64,000 nucleotides of DNA from Streptomyces mangrovi (GTDB taxonomy: Bacteria; Actinomycetota; Actinomycetes; Streptomycetales; Streptomycetaceae). The notes beneath the pieces are model-generated. The model was not told the DNA's origin. It saw only the letters and a program-made list of their open reading frames with translations, and ran no database searches. Of this stretch, positions 35,766 through 44,910 are shown in pieces. How positions within the stretch are numbered: position 1 is the stretch's first letter; each line of letters opens with the position of its first letter. Location: assembly GCF_900114215.1 (NCBI RefSeq), contig NZ_FOSG01000001.1:372001-436000 (forward strand), in the 5' to 3' direction. Position numbers and translations under genes: made by a program.

Positions 35766-36551
35766 ATGCGCGTCCCCCGTCTCCTCACCACCGCCCTGCT
35801 GGCCCTGGCGACGGCGTTCGCCGTACCGGCCGTCCCCGCGTCCGCCGCCGAGGACGCCACGCAGAACGCCGCCGAGAACTACGTGGCCCTCGGCGACTCC
35901 TACTCCTCCGGCACCGGCGCCGGAGACTACTCCGACCTGCTGTGCACCCGCAGCGGCAACGCCTACCCGGCCCGGTGGGCGCAGACGTCCGCGCCCGCGT
36001 CCTTCACCTTCGCCGCCTGCGGCGGGGCGAAGATCCCGGACGTGCTGAACAACCAGGTCCGGTATCTGGACCAGAGCACGACGCTGGTGAGCATCAGCAT
36101 CGGCGGCAACGACTCCGGATTCGCCTCCATCATGCTGACCTGCATGTTCTCCTCGCAGTCGACCTGTGAGCAGAGACTGGACGAGGCCGCCGACTACGCC
36201 CGGAACGAGCTGCCCGGCGAGCTGGACGCCCTGTACGCCACCATCCGCGACCGCGCGCCGAACGCCGAGGTCGTCGTCGTGGGCTACCCGCACCTCTACA
36301 AGGAGGGCGGCTTCTGCCTGAGCATGGGCTCGGGCAAGCGCGAGGCGATCAACGACGGCTCGGACGTGCTCAACCAGGTGATCTCCGGCCGCGCCGCCGC
36401 CGCCGGGTTCTCCTTCGCGGACGCCCGTCCCGCCTTCGCCGGGCACGAGATCTGCACGAGCGACCCGTGGATCAGCTCCTCCAACATCCACCCGACGGCC
36501 GAGGGCCACGAGAAGGGCTACCTGCCGGCCTTCTCCGCCGTGGTCCGGTAG
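35766..36551 (+). CDS. secreted SGNH-fold esterase/lipase
   Basis: 261 residues with a Sec signal peptide cleaved after about residue 27 (VPASA-AED). The SGNH blocks are all present: GDSYSSG (nucleophile Ser, block I), a block II Gly in ACGGAKIPD, SIGGNDSGF (block III), and NIHPTAEGH (block V Asp-less His motif). Six Cys could form three disulfides, as in the Streptomyces rimosus/coelicolor lipase group. Extracellular ester hydrolysis is expected. ATG at 35766 with GGAGG upstream. Confidence 0.88.
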   Translation: MRVPRLLTTALLALATAFAVPAVPASAAEDATQNAAENYVALGDSYSSGTGAGDYSDLLCTRSGNAYPARWAQTSAPASFTFAACGGAKIPDVLNNQVRYLDQSTTLVSISIGGNDSGFASIMLTCMFSSQSTCEQRLDEAADYARNELPGELDALYATIRDRAPNAEVVVVGYPHLYKEGGFCLSMGSGKREAINDGSDVLNQVISGRAAAAGFSFADARPAFAGHEICTSDPWISSSNIHPTAEGHEKGYLPAFSAVVR

Positions 36552-36614
36552 GGCGCGCCCGCGCCCGGCTCCCCTTCCTCTCCGCTGGGGCGGGGGCCGG
36601 GCGGCCTCGTCCCC

Positions 36615-36653
36615 CCGGTCCGCCGGCGGGAGGGAATCCCGCCGACGGACCGG
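36615..36653 (+). terminator. terminator of the esterase gene
   Basis: Arms of 17 bases (starting CCGGTCCG) with a single C-A mismatch enclose a GGGAA loop. Confidence 0.65.
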
Positions 36654-36718
36654 TAGCGGTTGCGCGCGGCGGCCCGGCTGTCTAAGTTCCGAACGGTCGG
36701 CCGGATCAGAGGGGGAAC

Positions 36719-37345
36719 ATGTTCGGGTTAGGACTGGCGTCCTACGCGGTCTTCGTCATGGCGGTGCTGGTCATCTGCGTCACTCCCGGCCCCGACATGG
36801 TCTACATCCTCACCCACGGCATCAGCCAGGGCACCAGGGCCGGTCTGCTGGCGTCGCTCGGCATGTCGGCCGGGATGGCCTGCCACACCCTCGCGGTCTC
36901 GCTGGGGCTGGCCACCCTCGTCCAGTCCTCGGAGACGGCCTATCAGGTGCTCCGCTACGCCGGGGCCGTGTACCTGCTCTACCTGGCCTGGCACACGCTG
37001 CGGGACTCCTCCGGGACCACCTTCGACGGCGAGCACACGGCCGCGTCACCGATGACGGTCTTCCGCAGGGCGACGATCGTCAACCTGCTCAACCCGAAGA
37101 TCGTCATCTTCTACCTCGCCTTCCTGCCGCAGTTCGTCACGCCCTCCGCGGGAAGCCCCGCCCTCCAGCTGCTGGTGCTGGGCGCGACGTTCACCGTGAT
37201 CGGGCTGCTGGTCGACTGCGTGGTCGCGCTGCTCTCGGGCCGGATCGGGGAGCGGCTGCGGAAGCGGCCCGGCTCGGGCACCTGGCTGAACCGGCTCGCG
37301 GGTGTCGTCTTCCTCGGTCTCGCCGCCAAGGTCGCCATCGCCTGA
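36719..37345 (+). CDS. LysE/RhtB-family exporter
   Basis: 208 residues with six predicted membrane helices and the family motif CVTPGPDMVYILTHGISQGTRAGLLASLG near the N-terminus; NLLNPKIVIFYLAFLPQFV is the second conserved stretch. Such proteins export amino acids or related small metabolites. ATG at 36719 with GAGGGGG upstream. It lies 120 bases before a regulator of a small biosynthetic locus on the same strand, so it may export that product. Confidence 0.85.
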   Translation: MFGLGLASYAVFVMAVLVICVTPGPDMVYILTHGISQGTRAGLLASLGMSAGMACHTLAVSLGLATLVQSSETAYQVLRYAGAVYLLYLAWHTLRDSSGTTFDGEHTAASPMTVFRRATIVNLLNPKIVIFYLAFLPQFVTPSAGSPALQLLVLGATFTVIGLLVDCVVALLSGRIGERLRKRPGSGTWLNRLAGVVFLGLAAKVAIA

Positions 37346-37465
37346 GCGGCCGTCCTCCCGCCCGTCGTCCCCCGCCGTCCCCCGCCGTCCACCGACCGGG
37401 AGCCCCGCGGACGTGCCGGACCCGGTGTGGGGACGCAGACAGCCGAAGATTCGGAAGAGCGCCCC

Positions 37466-38488
37466 ATGTGCACCGTCACGACCAGCACGCCCGCCACCGC
37501 GGCCGCGCCCGGCCGCCCGGGGTCCGACATCTGCGACGAGGGCGACGCCTTCTACCGGCAGGCGCTGACCCGGGGCTGCGTGCCCGCCGGGCAGGCGCCC
37601 GGCTGTCTGCTCGAACTGGGGTTGCTGCGCCGGTCGCCCGAGAGCCCCGGGACGCTGGTGCCCGTGCCGCCGGACATCGCCGCCGCCAGGCTCGCGCGTC
37701 CGATCGAGCGGGCCATCCTGGAGCAGGAGCAGGCCCTGCGGTCGGTCCGGTCGGTGCTGGCCCGCGCGGAGGCGGTGTACCGGCAGATCGGCCGGGAGGT
37801 CAACCGCACCGCGGACCTGCTGCTCGGCGAGGAGGCCGTCGACCGGGCCCTGCGCCGGGCCGCCCAGTCCTGCGGAAGCGATGTGATGACCGCTCAGCCG
37901 GGCGGCGGGCTGGGGGAGGAGACGCTGGCCCGGACCCTGCCGGAGGCGCTGGACCTGTGCTCCAGGGGGGTACGGCAGCGGGTGCTGTACCAGCACACCG
38001 TGCGCTCCCACGGCCCGACGCTCGCCTACGCGGAGAAGATCACCGCGGCCGGCGCCGAGGTGCGCACACTGGCCGAGGCGTTCAGCCAGGTCACCGTCTT
38101 CGACGGCGCCGTCGCCTTCATACCCGCCGCTCAGGAGCACCAGCCGGCGGCCCTGTCCGTGCATCACCCCGCGATCGTGCGCCACCTGGTGAACGCCTTC
38201 GACTGCGCGTGGGACCGGGCCGAGCCCGTCTTCCGGGGCACGGACCGGTGGCAGCCGCACGCGTTCACCTCGCAGACCCGGCGGGCCGTACTGCGCCTGA
38301 TGGTGGAGGGGCACACCGACAAGGCGATCGGGAGCCGGCTGGGCGTGAGTCCCCGCACCGTGGCCAACCACATCAAGTGGGCCGCCGACCACTTCAGGGC
38401 CGGCAGCCGGGCCCAACTGGGCTACCTGCTCGCCCGGTCCGGGCTCCTGGACTCCCAGCGGCCCGACGAGCGCGCCCGGTTCGGCTGA
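37466..38488 (+). CDS. LuxR-type transcriptional regulator with TrmB-like N-terminus
   Basis: 340 residues. The N-terminal part (about 25-115: FYRQALTRGCVPAGQAPGCLLELGLLRRSPESPG...IERAILEQEQALRSVRSVLARAEAVYRQIG) is a winged-helix plus coiled segment of TrmB type. The C-terminal 60 residues hold a LuxR helix-turn-helix (RRAVLRLMVEGHTDKAIGSRLGVSPRTVANHI). No receiver or ATPase domain. This architecture commonly flanks Streptomyces biosynthetic clusters and likely controls 38.7-44.9 kb. Start ATG 37466 with GGAAGAG upstream; an earlier in-frame ATG at 37427 is less likely. Confidence 0.8.
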   Translation: MCTVTTSTPATAAAPGRPGSDICDEGDAFYRQALTRGCVPAGQAPGCLLELGLLRRSPESPGTLVPVPPDIAAARLARPIERAILEQEQALRSVRSVLARAEAVYRQIGREVNRTADLLLGEEAVDRALRRAAQSCGSDVMTAQPGGGLGEETLARTLPEALDLCSRGVRQRVLYQHTVRSHGPTLAYAEKITAAGAEVRTLAEAFSQVTVFDGAVAFIPAAQEHQPAALSVHHPAIVRHLVNAFDCAWDRAEPVFRGTDRWQPHAFTSQTRRAVLRLMVEGHTDKAIGSRLGVSPRTVANHIKWAADHFRAGSRAQLGYLLARSGLLDSQRPDERARFG

Positions 38489-38698
38489 ACGGCGTACCGC
38501 CGAAGGCGCGGCGCGGGATGCCGGGCGGTTCCGGGTTGGCCCGGTTTCCGCCCATGTACAACGCCTTCAGGTTTACGCATTGCAGCATCATGCCCCGCGG
38601 TACTCACTTCCCCCGTCCACGCGGGTTGGACAGCATGTCCCCGTACCGCACGGCCCGGTGCGAACACCGGAGCGCAGGCGCATCTCCCTGGAGGATGG

Positions 38699-39895
38699 GT
38701 GGACCTCTCGCTGTCCGAACTGAAGCGGCGGAAGATCGGAATCTGCCTCTCCGGAGGGCTTTCCTCCCTCGCGCTGGCCTCCTGGCTGCACGACGGCGGA
38801 TACGACGTGGAGGCGTTCGTCCTCGACATCGGCCAGTGCCCGGAGAAGGACTTCCGTGAGTTCACCGGCGCGGTGCGCGCGGCCGGCATACCGGTGCACG
38901 AGGTGGACGCCCGGCGCGTCATGGCCGACGCGGCGCTCGACGTCGTCGCCTTCCAGGCCCACTACGACGGGGGCTACTGGAACACCACGGGCCTGTCCCG
39001 GGCCGTCATCGTCGAGCGCGTGGTGCCCGAGCTGCGCCGGGCCGGCGCCGGCGTACTGGCGCACGGCTGCGTCGGCGGCGGCAACGACCAGCGCCGCTTC
39101 GAGCGCTACGGCGCGCACTTCGCGCCGGACCTCGCGGTCTTCGCCCCCTGGCGCGACCCGGAGGTGCTGGCCGCCCTGCCCGACCGGGAGGCGATGGCCC
39201 GTCGGATCACCTCGGCGGGCCTGGTGTGCATGCCGGGCAACACCGCGGAGCACTCCGTCGACGGCAACCTCGCGGGCACCTCCCACGAGGACGCCGGCCT
39301 GGAGGACCTGGGCACCACGCCGGCGGACCTGGAACGGCTGATGGGCGTGTCGCCCCGGCAGGCGCCGGACCGGGTGGAGACGGTCTCCGTCACCGTCGAG
39401 CGCGGCCGCCCGGTGGCCCTCGACGGCCGCCGCCTGCCGCCGGAGGAGCTGCTGGAGCTGGCCAACACCGTCGGCGGGCGGAACGGGCTGGGCCTGACCG
39501 ACGTGGTGGAGCACCGCATCAACGGCACCAAGTGCCGCGGTGTGTACGAGGCGCCGGGCATGGAGCTGCTGTCGCACGCGGTGCGCGCCGCCCACGAGAC
39601 GGTCACCGACCGGGGCGCCGCGGACACCGCGCGGTTCCTCGCCCGGCAGCTCGCGGTCTGCGTCTACGAGGGGACGGCGCACGGCCGTACCGCCCGGGCG
39701 GCGCGGGCCGGTCTGGCCGAGATCGCCGGCCCGGCCGACGCCACCGTCCGGCTCGAGCTCTACAAGGGCGGCGTCATCGGGCGGGCGCTGCCGGAGATCG
39801 GCCCGGGCGCCGACGTCCTGCGGCAGCGCCGGTTCACCGGCGGAGGCGGCCACAACTGGGACTCGGCGCCCCTGGCGGGGCCCGCCCCGGACTGA
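38699..39895 (+). CDS. diverged argininosuccinate-synthase-like ligase
   Basis: 398 residues, full length for the ArgG family. The PP-loop reads LSGGLSS where ArgG has SGGLDTS. HGCVGGGNDQRRFE replaces HGCTGKGNDQVRFE, and SVDGNLAGTSHEDAGLED replaces the DENLWGRSIECGVLED region. GGRNGLGLTDVVEHRINGTKCRGVYEAPG is conserved. It should adenylate an ureido/amide-like or carboxylate substrate and join it to an amine, but the loss of canonical substrate-contact residues suggests a different substrate from citrulline. No argininosuccinate lyase is nearby. GTG at 38699 with GGAGG upstream; the 210-bp leader holds a CCGGTG-CGAA-CACCGG hairpin. Confidence 0.75.
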   Translation: MDLSLSELKRRKIGICLSGGLSSLALASWLHDGGYDVEAFVLDIGQCPEKDFREFTGAVRAAGIPVHEVDARRVMADAALDVVAFQAHYDGGYWNTTGLSRAVIVERVVPELRRAGAGVLAHGCVGGGNDQRRFERYGAHFAPDLAVFAPWRDPEVLAALPDREAMARRITSAGLVCMPGNTAEHSVDGNLAGTSHEDAGLEDLGTTPADLERLMGVSPRQAPDRVETVSVTVERGRPVALDGRRLPPEELLELANTVGGRNGLGLTDVVEHRINGTKCRGVYEAPGMELLSHAVRAAHETVTDRGAADTARFLARQLAVCVYEGTAHGRTARAARAGLAEIAGPADATVRLELYKGGVIGRALPEIGPGADVLRQRRFTGGGGHNWDSAPLAGPAPD

Positions 39896-39949
39896 CCCGC
39901 GGGCGGCTTCCGCGCTTTCCTGTCCACTCGCTCTCAGGGGGAAACAGAC

Positions 39950-40933
39950 ATGCTTCAGCGCACGTTCGGCCGGCTGGGCTGGCGGGTCGGGGAGATCGGC
40001 TACGGGATGTGGGGGGTCGGCGCCGGTCCCGGCGGCTGGCAGGGGGCGGACGACGAGACGAGTCTCGCCGCCCTCCAGCTCGCCGTGGACCTCGGCTGCG
40101 ACGCCTTCGACACCGCGTGGATCTACGGCCGCGGACACAGCGAGGTCCTGCTGGGGAAGCTCCTCGCGGCCAACCCGGGCAAGGGCCTGAGGGCCTTCAC
40201 CAAGATCCCTCCCAAGGACCGGCGGTTCCCCTCCACCAGGGATTCCGACGTCGACGACGTGTTCCCGTACGACCACGTCATGGAGTACACCGAGAAGAGC
40301 CTGCGCAACCTCGGCGTCCCCCGGGTGGACCTGATGCAGTTCCACGTGTGGGAGGACCACTGGGCGCGGGACGAGCGCTGGCTGACCACCGTGGAGGCGC
40401 TGCGGTCCTCGGGCATGGTCGACGGGATCGGCGTCAGCATCAACCGCTGGGAGCCCTGGAACGCGACGGAGGTCCTGCGGACCGGCCTGATCGACAGCGT
40501 CCAGGTCATCTACAACATCTTCGACCAGGCGCCCGAGGACGAACTCTTCCCGCTCTGCCGCGAGCTGGGGATCGGCGTCATCGCCCGCGTCCCGTTCGAC
40601 GAGGGCACCCTGACCGGGACGCTGACGAAGGACACCACCTGGCCCGAGGGCGACTGGCGGGCCTCCTACTTCGTGCCCGAGAACCTGGACGCCAGCGTGG
40701 ACCGCGCGGAGGCGCTGAAAAGAATCGTCCCCGAGGGCATGACGCTGCCCGAACTGGCCCTGCGCTTCATCCTGCACAACGACGACGTGCACACCGTGAT
40801 CCCCGGCATGCGCCGCCCCGGGCACGTCTCCGCCAACATCGCGGTCAGTGACGGCCGCCGGCTGCCCGAGGAGCTGATGCGCGAGCTGCGCGCCCACCGC
40901 TGGGACCGGGAGCCGACGGAGTGGTCGCAGTGA
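39950..40933 (+). CDS. aldo/keto reductase
   Basis: 327 residues with the AKR (beta/alpha)8 fold. The catalytic tetrad is visible: Asp and Tyr in FDTAWIYG, Lys in FTKIPP, His in MQFHVWED. NADPH-binding elements lie in the C-terminal third (VIPGMRRPGHVSANIA). In this cluster it is a good candidate to reduce the aldehyde released by the NRPS reductase domain to an alcohol. ATG at 39950 with AGGGGGAAA upstream; its stop overlaps the sulfotransferase start. Confidence 0.88.
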   Translation: MLQRTFGRLGWRVGEIGYGMWGVGAGPGGWQGADDETSLAALQLAVDLGCDAFDTAWIYGRGHSEVLLGKLLAANPGKGLRAFTKIPPKDRRFPSTRDSDVDDVFPYDHVMEYTEKSLRNLGVPRVDLMQFHVWEDHWARDERWLTTVEALRSSGMVDGIGVSINRWEPWNATEVLRTGLIDSVQVIYNIFDQAPEDELFPLCRELGIGVIARVPFDEGTLTGTLTKDTTWPEGDWRASYFVPENLDASVDRAEALKRIVPEGMTLPELALRFILHNDDVHTVIPGMRRPGHVSANIAVSDGRRLPEELMRELRAHRWDREPTEWSQ

Positions 40934-41667
40934 GCGCCCCCGTACGGCCGGCGGTGCTGGCCCTGTGGTCCCCGCCGCGGGCCATGTCGACGGCCTTCTT
41001 CCGGATGATGGTGCAGCGCGGCGACTTCCGCGCCTACCACGAGCCGTTCTCCGAACTGGCCGCCGGGCACCACGTCGAGGTCGGCGGACGGCGCCTGACC
41101 ACGCCGGAGGAGGTGCTGCGGGGGTTCACGGCGGAGTCGGCGGGGACGCCGGTGTTCTTCAAGGACACCACCGAGTACCCGCACGCCCACCTCTTCGACG
41201 CGCTGCCGCTGGCCGAGAACGTCACGCACACCTTCATCGTCCGCGACCCCCGGCGCGCCATCGAGTCGCACTACGCGGTGAACCCCGAGGTGAAGCTCGC
41301 GGAGATCGGATTCGAGCACCAGTACGAGATATTCGACCGGGTCCGCCGGGAGACGGGGCGCGATCCCGTCGTGGTCGACGCCGACGTCCTCGTCGAGCGC
41401 CCCGGCGACACCGTCCGCGCCTACTGCGAGGCCGTCGGCATCCCCTACGACGACCGGGCCCTGTCCTGGCAGTCGGGAGAGCGCTCCGAGTGGAGCCGCA
41501 CCAGCCGGTGGCACCAGGACGTCGCCCGCAGCTCCGGCTTCCGGCAGAGCGGCCGGCGCCACGCCGTCACGGTCGACGACAGCCCGGTGCTGGCCGGCTA
41601 CCTCCGGCACCACCTGCCCTTCTACGAGGAGCTGCGCTCCCGCTCCCTCGTCCTGCCCGCCGCCTGA
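40930..41667 (+). CDS. sulfotransferase-family protein
   Basis: 245 residues. The N-terminus LALWSPPRAMSTAFFRMM is the 5'-phosphosulfate-binding loop type of a bacterial sulfotransferase group. FIVRDPRRAIESHYAV is the 3'-phosphate-binding motif. It is expected to transfer sulfate from PAPS to a hydroxyl group. GTG at 40930 overlaps the reductase stop (GTGA); an in-frame GTG at 40921 is possible. Placed after the aldo/keto reductase it could sulfate the newly made alcohol. Confidence 0.75.
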   Translation: MSAPVRPAVLALWSPPRAMSTAFFRMMVQRGDFRAYHEPFSELAAGHHVEVGGRRLTTPEEVLRGFTAESAGTPVFFKDTTEYPHAHLFDALPLAENVTHTFIVRDPRRAIESHYAVNPEVKLAEIGFEHQYEIFDRVRRETGRDPVVVDADVLVERPGDTVRAYCEAVGIPYDDRALSWQSGERSEWSRTSRWHQDVARSSGFRQSGRRHAVTVDDSPVLAGYLRHHLPFYEELRSRSLVLPAA

Positions 41668-41783
41668 GGGTCCGCGCGCCACCGCGAGCCCCACCGCACG
41701 CCGCACGCCCCGCCGCGCGCCCCGTCGCGCGGCGGCCCGTGTGCCCGCATCCGCACAGCCCGCACCCGCACCGCGGAGCAGTC

Positions 41784-41813
41784 CTGGAAACGCCTGGAAA
41801 CGCCTGGAACCAC
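41784..41813 (+). repeat. three direct 10-bp repeats before the NRPS gene
   Basis: CTGGAAACGC twice, then CTGGAACCAC, in perfect 10-bp phase and 18 bases before the NRPS ATG. This helical-turn spacing fits cooperative binding of a regulator. Confidence 0.5.
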
Positions 41814-41831
41814 ACTCGATTGGGGTCCACG

Positions 41832-44800
41832 ATGCCAGCCAGCACGTCCTCGTCCGCACTGCCCGATCCCAACGGACGCCGCGCGCCGTACCCGCGGGGC
41901 ACCGCGACGACCCTGCACCTGATCGAGGAGCAGGCCCGTGCCACCCCCGACGCCGACGCGCTGTACTACGACGGCGTGACGCTGAGCTACCGGGAGCTGG
42001 ACCGAAGGGCCAACTTCCTGGCCGCGATGCTCGTGGAGCACGGCGCGCGCCGGGAGACGCTGCTTCCCCTGCTGGTGAGCGACGGGATGGAGCTCCCGCT
42101 CACGATGGTCGCGGCGATGAAGGCCGGCGTCCCCTTCATCCCCTTCGACCCGGGCTGGCCCCGGGAGCGGATCGGCGCGCTGCTGCGGGGCCTGGGCACC
42201 GACATCGCCGTCGTCTCCCCGCGCACCCCGGCCCCGGCGGCCGGCTGCGCCCGCGCGCTGGTGGCCGACCACCGGAAGCTGGACGGCACCGACACCGCCC
42301 CCGCCGGCGGCCGCCCCGGCCGCACCGACCTCGCCTACGGCTTCTTCACCTCGGGCACCACGGGCCTGCCCAAGTGCACGCTCAACGTGCACCGCGGCCT
42401 GCTCAACCGGTTCCTCTACATGACCCGCAGGTTCGGCGCCGGGCACGTGGCGCTCCAGAACAGCCGGTCGGTCTTCGACTCGTCGCTGTGGCAGTTGCTG
42501 TGGCCGCTGACCATGGGCGGCAGCGTCGTCATGCCGCGCCGCGACGGGCTGCTCGACCTGGAGCGCACCGTCGACCAGATCGGCCGCCACGGGGTGACGA
42601 TCACCGACTTCGTGCCGTCGATCTTCACCGTGCTCGTCGACCTGCTCGCCTCGGACCCGGCGCTGGTGCGGGCGGCCGGCTCCCTGCGGCACGTCCTGCT
42701 GGGCGGCGAGGCGATCAACGTGGAGGCGGTCCGCGGGTTCCACGAGCTGCTGCCCGGCACGGCGATCACCAACACCTACGGCCCCACCGAGGCGTCGATC
42801 GGCAGTGTCTTCCACACCGTCACCGCGGGCGCCGGCGGTGACGGCGGTGACGGTGGCGCCGTCGGTGAGATACCCGTCGGCCGCCCCATCGACAACACCT
42901 CGGCGGTGGTCGTGGACTCCTCGATGCGGCGTCTGGGCACGGGGGAGACGGGCGAGATCCTCATCGGTGGCGACTGCCTGGGCCTGGGCTATCTCGGCGA
43001 CCCGGAGCGGACTGGGGCCGCGTTCGTGCCCAACCCCTTCCCCGACATCCCCGGGGAACGCCTCTACCGCACCGGCGACCTCGGCCACTACCGGGCCGAC
43101 GGCTGCCTGTACTTCGTGGGGCGGCGCGACGACCAGCTCAAGGTGCGCGGGGTGCGGATCGAGCCGGCGGAGGTCGAGCGGGCGCTGCTGACGCTGCCGG
43201 GGGTCCAGGACGTGCGGGTCGTGCTGCGGGGCGAGGCCGACGGCCAGACCCTGGTCGCGGCCGTGGTCGCCCGCGAGGACCTCGATCTCGCGGACACCAG
43301 GGCGCGGGCCGGGAAGCTGCTCCCGACCGAGCTGGTGCCCGACCGGTTCGTGCGGATCGAGAGCATGCCCCTGTCCCCCAACGGCAAGGCCGACCGCCGG
43401 GCGCTGGCGCTGCTGCTCGACGGGCCGGACACGGCGGAGCGGGCCACGGCGGAGCGGGCCACGGCGCCCGGGAGCGCCGCCGCCGGGGGCGGGCCGGCGT
43501 CCGGCGGCGACCCGGAGGAGGCGGTCCGCTCCCTGTGGGCCGAGCTCCTGGGCGTCACCCCCGGTGCCCGGGACGGCTTCTTCGAGATCGGCGGCACCTC
43601 CCTCAGCGCCCAGCGGCTCGTACTGCGCCTGCGCGACCTGTTCGGCCTGCGCCTGTCGGTGCGGGACATCGCCGAGGCGCCGACCGTCGCCGCCCAGGTC
43701 CGTCTGATCGCCCGGGGCGGGCCGGAGACCGGGGAGGCGGCCGTACACCGGGAGATGCTGGCCGACGCGGCCGCTCTCGAACCGGCCTCCCCGGCGGCCG
43801 TACCACCCCCGCGGTCCGCGGCCGTCGCCCCGCCCCGGCACATCCTCCTCACCGGCGGCACCGGCTTCATCGGCATCCATCTGCTGGACGAGCTGCTGCG
43901 GTCCACGACGGCCACGGTCGCCTGCCTGGTCAACGCCGAGGACGACGCGGCCGCCCGCGCCCGGCTCGACGCCCGCGCCCGCCACTACGGCCTGCCCGTC
44001 GGCAGCGGCGACGACCGGGTCCGGGTCGTGCGCGGCGACCTCGGCGCCGAGGGGTTCGGGCTGTCCGGGGCCGGCTTCCGGGAGCTGGCCGAGTGGACGG
44101 ACACGATCGTGCACGCGGGCGCGGAGGTGAACCTCGTCTACCCCTACCGCCGTCTACGCGCGGTGAACGTGCTCGGCACCCGCGAGGTGATCCGGCTCGC
44201 CCGCACCGGCCCCGGGCCGGCCAGTCCCGTGCACCACCTGTCGACGCTCGGCATCCTGCCGCGCGTTCCCCGTGACGGCTCGGTGCTCGACGAGAACGCC
44301 TTCCCCGCGGCCGAGGAGGTGCCGGGCGACGGCTACAGCCGGAGCAAGTGGGTAGCCGAGGCGCTGCTGCGCGAGGCCCGGCGGCGGTACGGCCTCCCGG
44401 TGAGCCTGTACCGCATGGGCGAGGTGATGCCGCACTCGCGCACCGGCGTCCTCAGCCACGGCGGCAGCCTCGCCGAGTTCGTCCTGACGGCGTGCGCGGA
44501 ACTCGGTGTCCGCTTCGAGACGGGCGCACGGGGTGACTTCACCCCGGTGGACAACGTCGGCCGGTTCATCTCGGCGGCGGTGCTCGAGCGCCGCCTGGGC
44601 GAGACCTTCCACGTGGTGCAGCGGGAGCCGACCCGGCTGGACGACCTCATGGGGCGCTTCGGCCCGGCGCGCGAACCGCGGCACGTGACGTACCGGGAGT
44701 TCTGCGAACTGGTCGCGGCGCACGGCTCCCCCTCGCTCCAGCGGCTGGCCATGGTCCTGCCCGATCCGGACGACGGGTCGGGGGACCTCGGCGGGCTCTT

Positions 44801-44900
44801 CCGGGACGTCCCCTCCCCCGGATTCGGCCGCAACTGCCACGAGCTGGTGCGGTCCCTGGGCGTGGAGTGGCGCGAGGCCGTCCCCGCCGCGGACGGCTGA
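41832..44900 (+). CDS. single-module NRPS: adenylation-thiolation-thioester reductase
   Basis: 1022 residues. The adenylation domain (about 25-545) has core A3 FFTSGTTGLPK (171-181), A5 NTYGPTEASIG, A7 YRTGDLGHYRADG, A8 DDQLKVRGVRIEPAEVE and A10 SPNGKADRR. A thiolation domain with FFEIGGTSLSA (Ser arm site) lies near 590. A C-terminal short-chain reductase domain starts ILLTGGTGFIGIHLLDELL, with catalytic YSRSKW. It loads one acid, then releases it as an aldehyde (or alcohol) with NADPH; no condensation domain. Residues lining the pocket read, by my alignment, D-S-W-D-L-G-T-I-G-K, which I do not recognise. An MbtH-like gene is absent. Confidence 0.88.
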   Translation: MPASTSSSALPDPNGRRAPYPRGTATTLHLIEEQARATPDADALYYDGVTLSYRELDRRANFLAAMLVEHGARRETLLPLLVSDGMELPLTMVAAMKAGVPFIPFDPGWPRERIGALLRGLGTDIAVVSPRTPAPAAGCARALVADHRKLDGTDTAPAGGRPGRTDLAYGFFTSGTTGLPKCTLNVHRGLLNRFLYMTRRFGAGHVALQNSRSVFDSSLWQLLWPLTMGGSVVMPRRDGLLDLERTVDQIGRHGVTITDFVPSIFTVLVDLLASDPALVRAAGSLRHVLLGGEAINVEAVRGFHELLPGTAITNTYGPTEASIGSVFHTVTAGAGGDGGDGGAVGEIPVGRPIDNTSAVVVDSSMRRLGTGETGEILIGGDCLGLGYLGDPERTGAAFVPNPFPDIPGERLYRTGDLGHYRADGCLYFVGRRDDQLKVRGVRIEPAEVERALLTLPGVQDVRVVLRGEADGQTLVAAVVAREDLDLADTRARAGKLLPTELVPDRFVRIESMPLSPNGKADRRALALLLDGPDTAERATAERATAPGSAAAGGGPASGGDPEEAVRSLWAELLGVTPGARDGFFEIGGTSLSAQRLVLRLRDLFGLRLSVRDIAEAPTVAAQVRLIARGGPETGEAAVHREMLADAAALEPASPAAVPPPRSAAVAPPRHILLTGGTGFIGIHLLDELLRSTTATVACLVNAEDDAAARARLDARARHYGLPVGSGDDRVRVVRGDLGAEGFGLSGAGFRELAEWTDTIVHAGAEVNLVYPYRRLRAVNVLGTREVIRLARTGPGPASPVHHLSTLGILPRVPRDGSVLDENAFPAAEEVPGDGYSRSKWVAEALLREARRRYGLPVSLYRMGEVMPHSRTGVLSHGGSLAEFVLTACAELGVRFETGARGDFTPVDNVGRFISAAVLERRLGETFHVVQREPTRLDDLMGRFGPAREPRHVTYREFCELVAAHGSPSLQRLAMVLPDPDDGSGDLGGLFRDVPSPGFGRNCHELVRSLGVEWREAVPAADG

Positions 44901-44910
44901 GCGGGGCACG

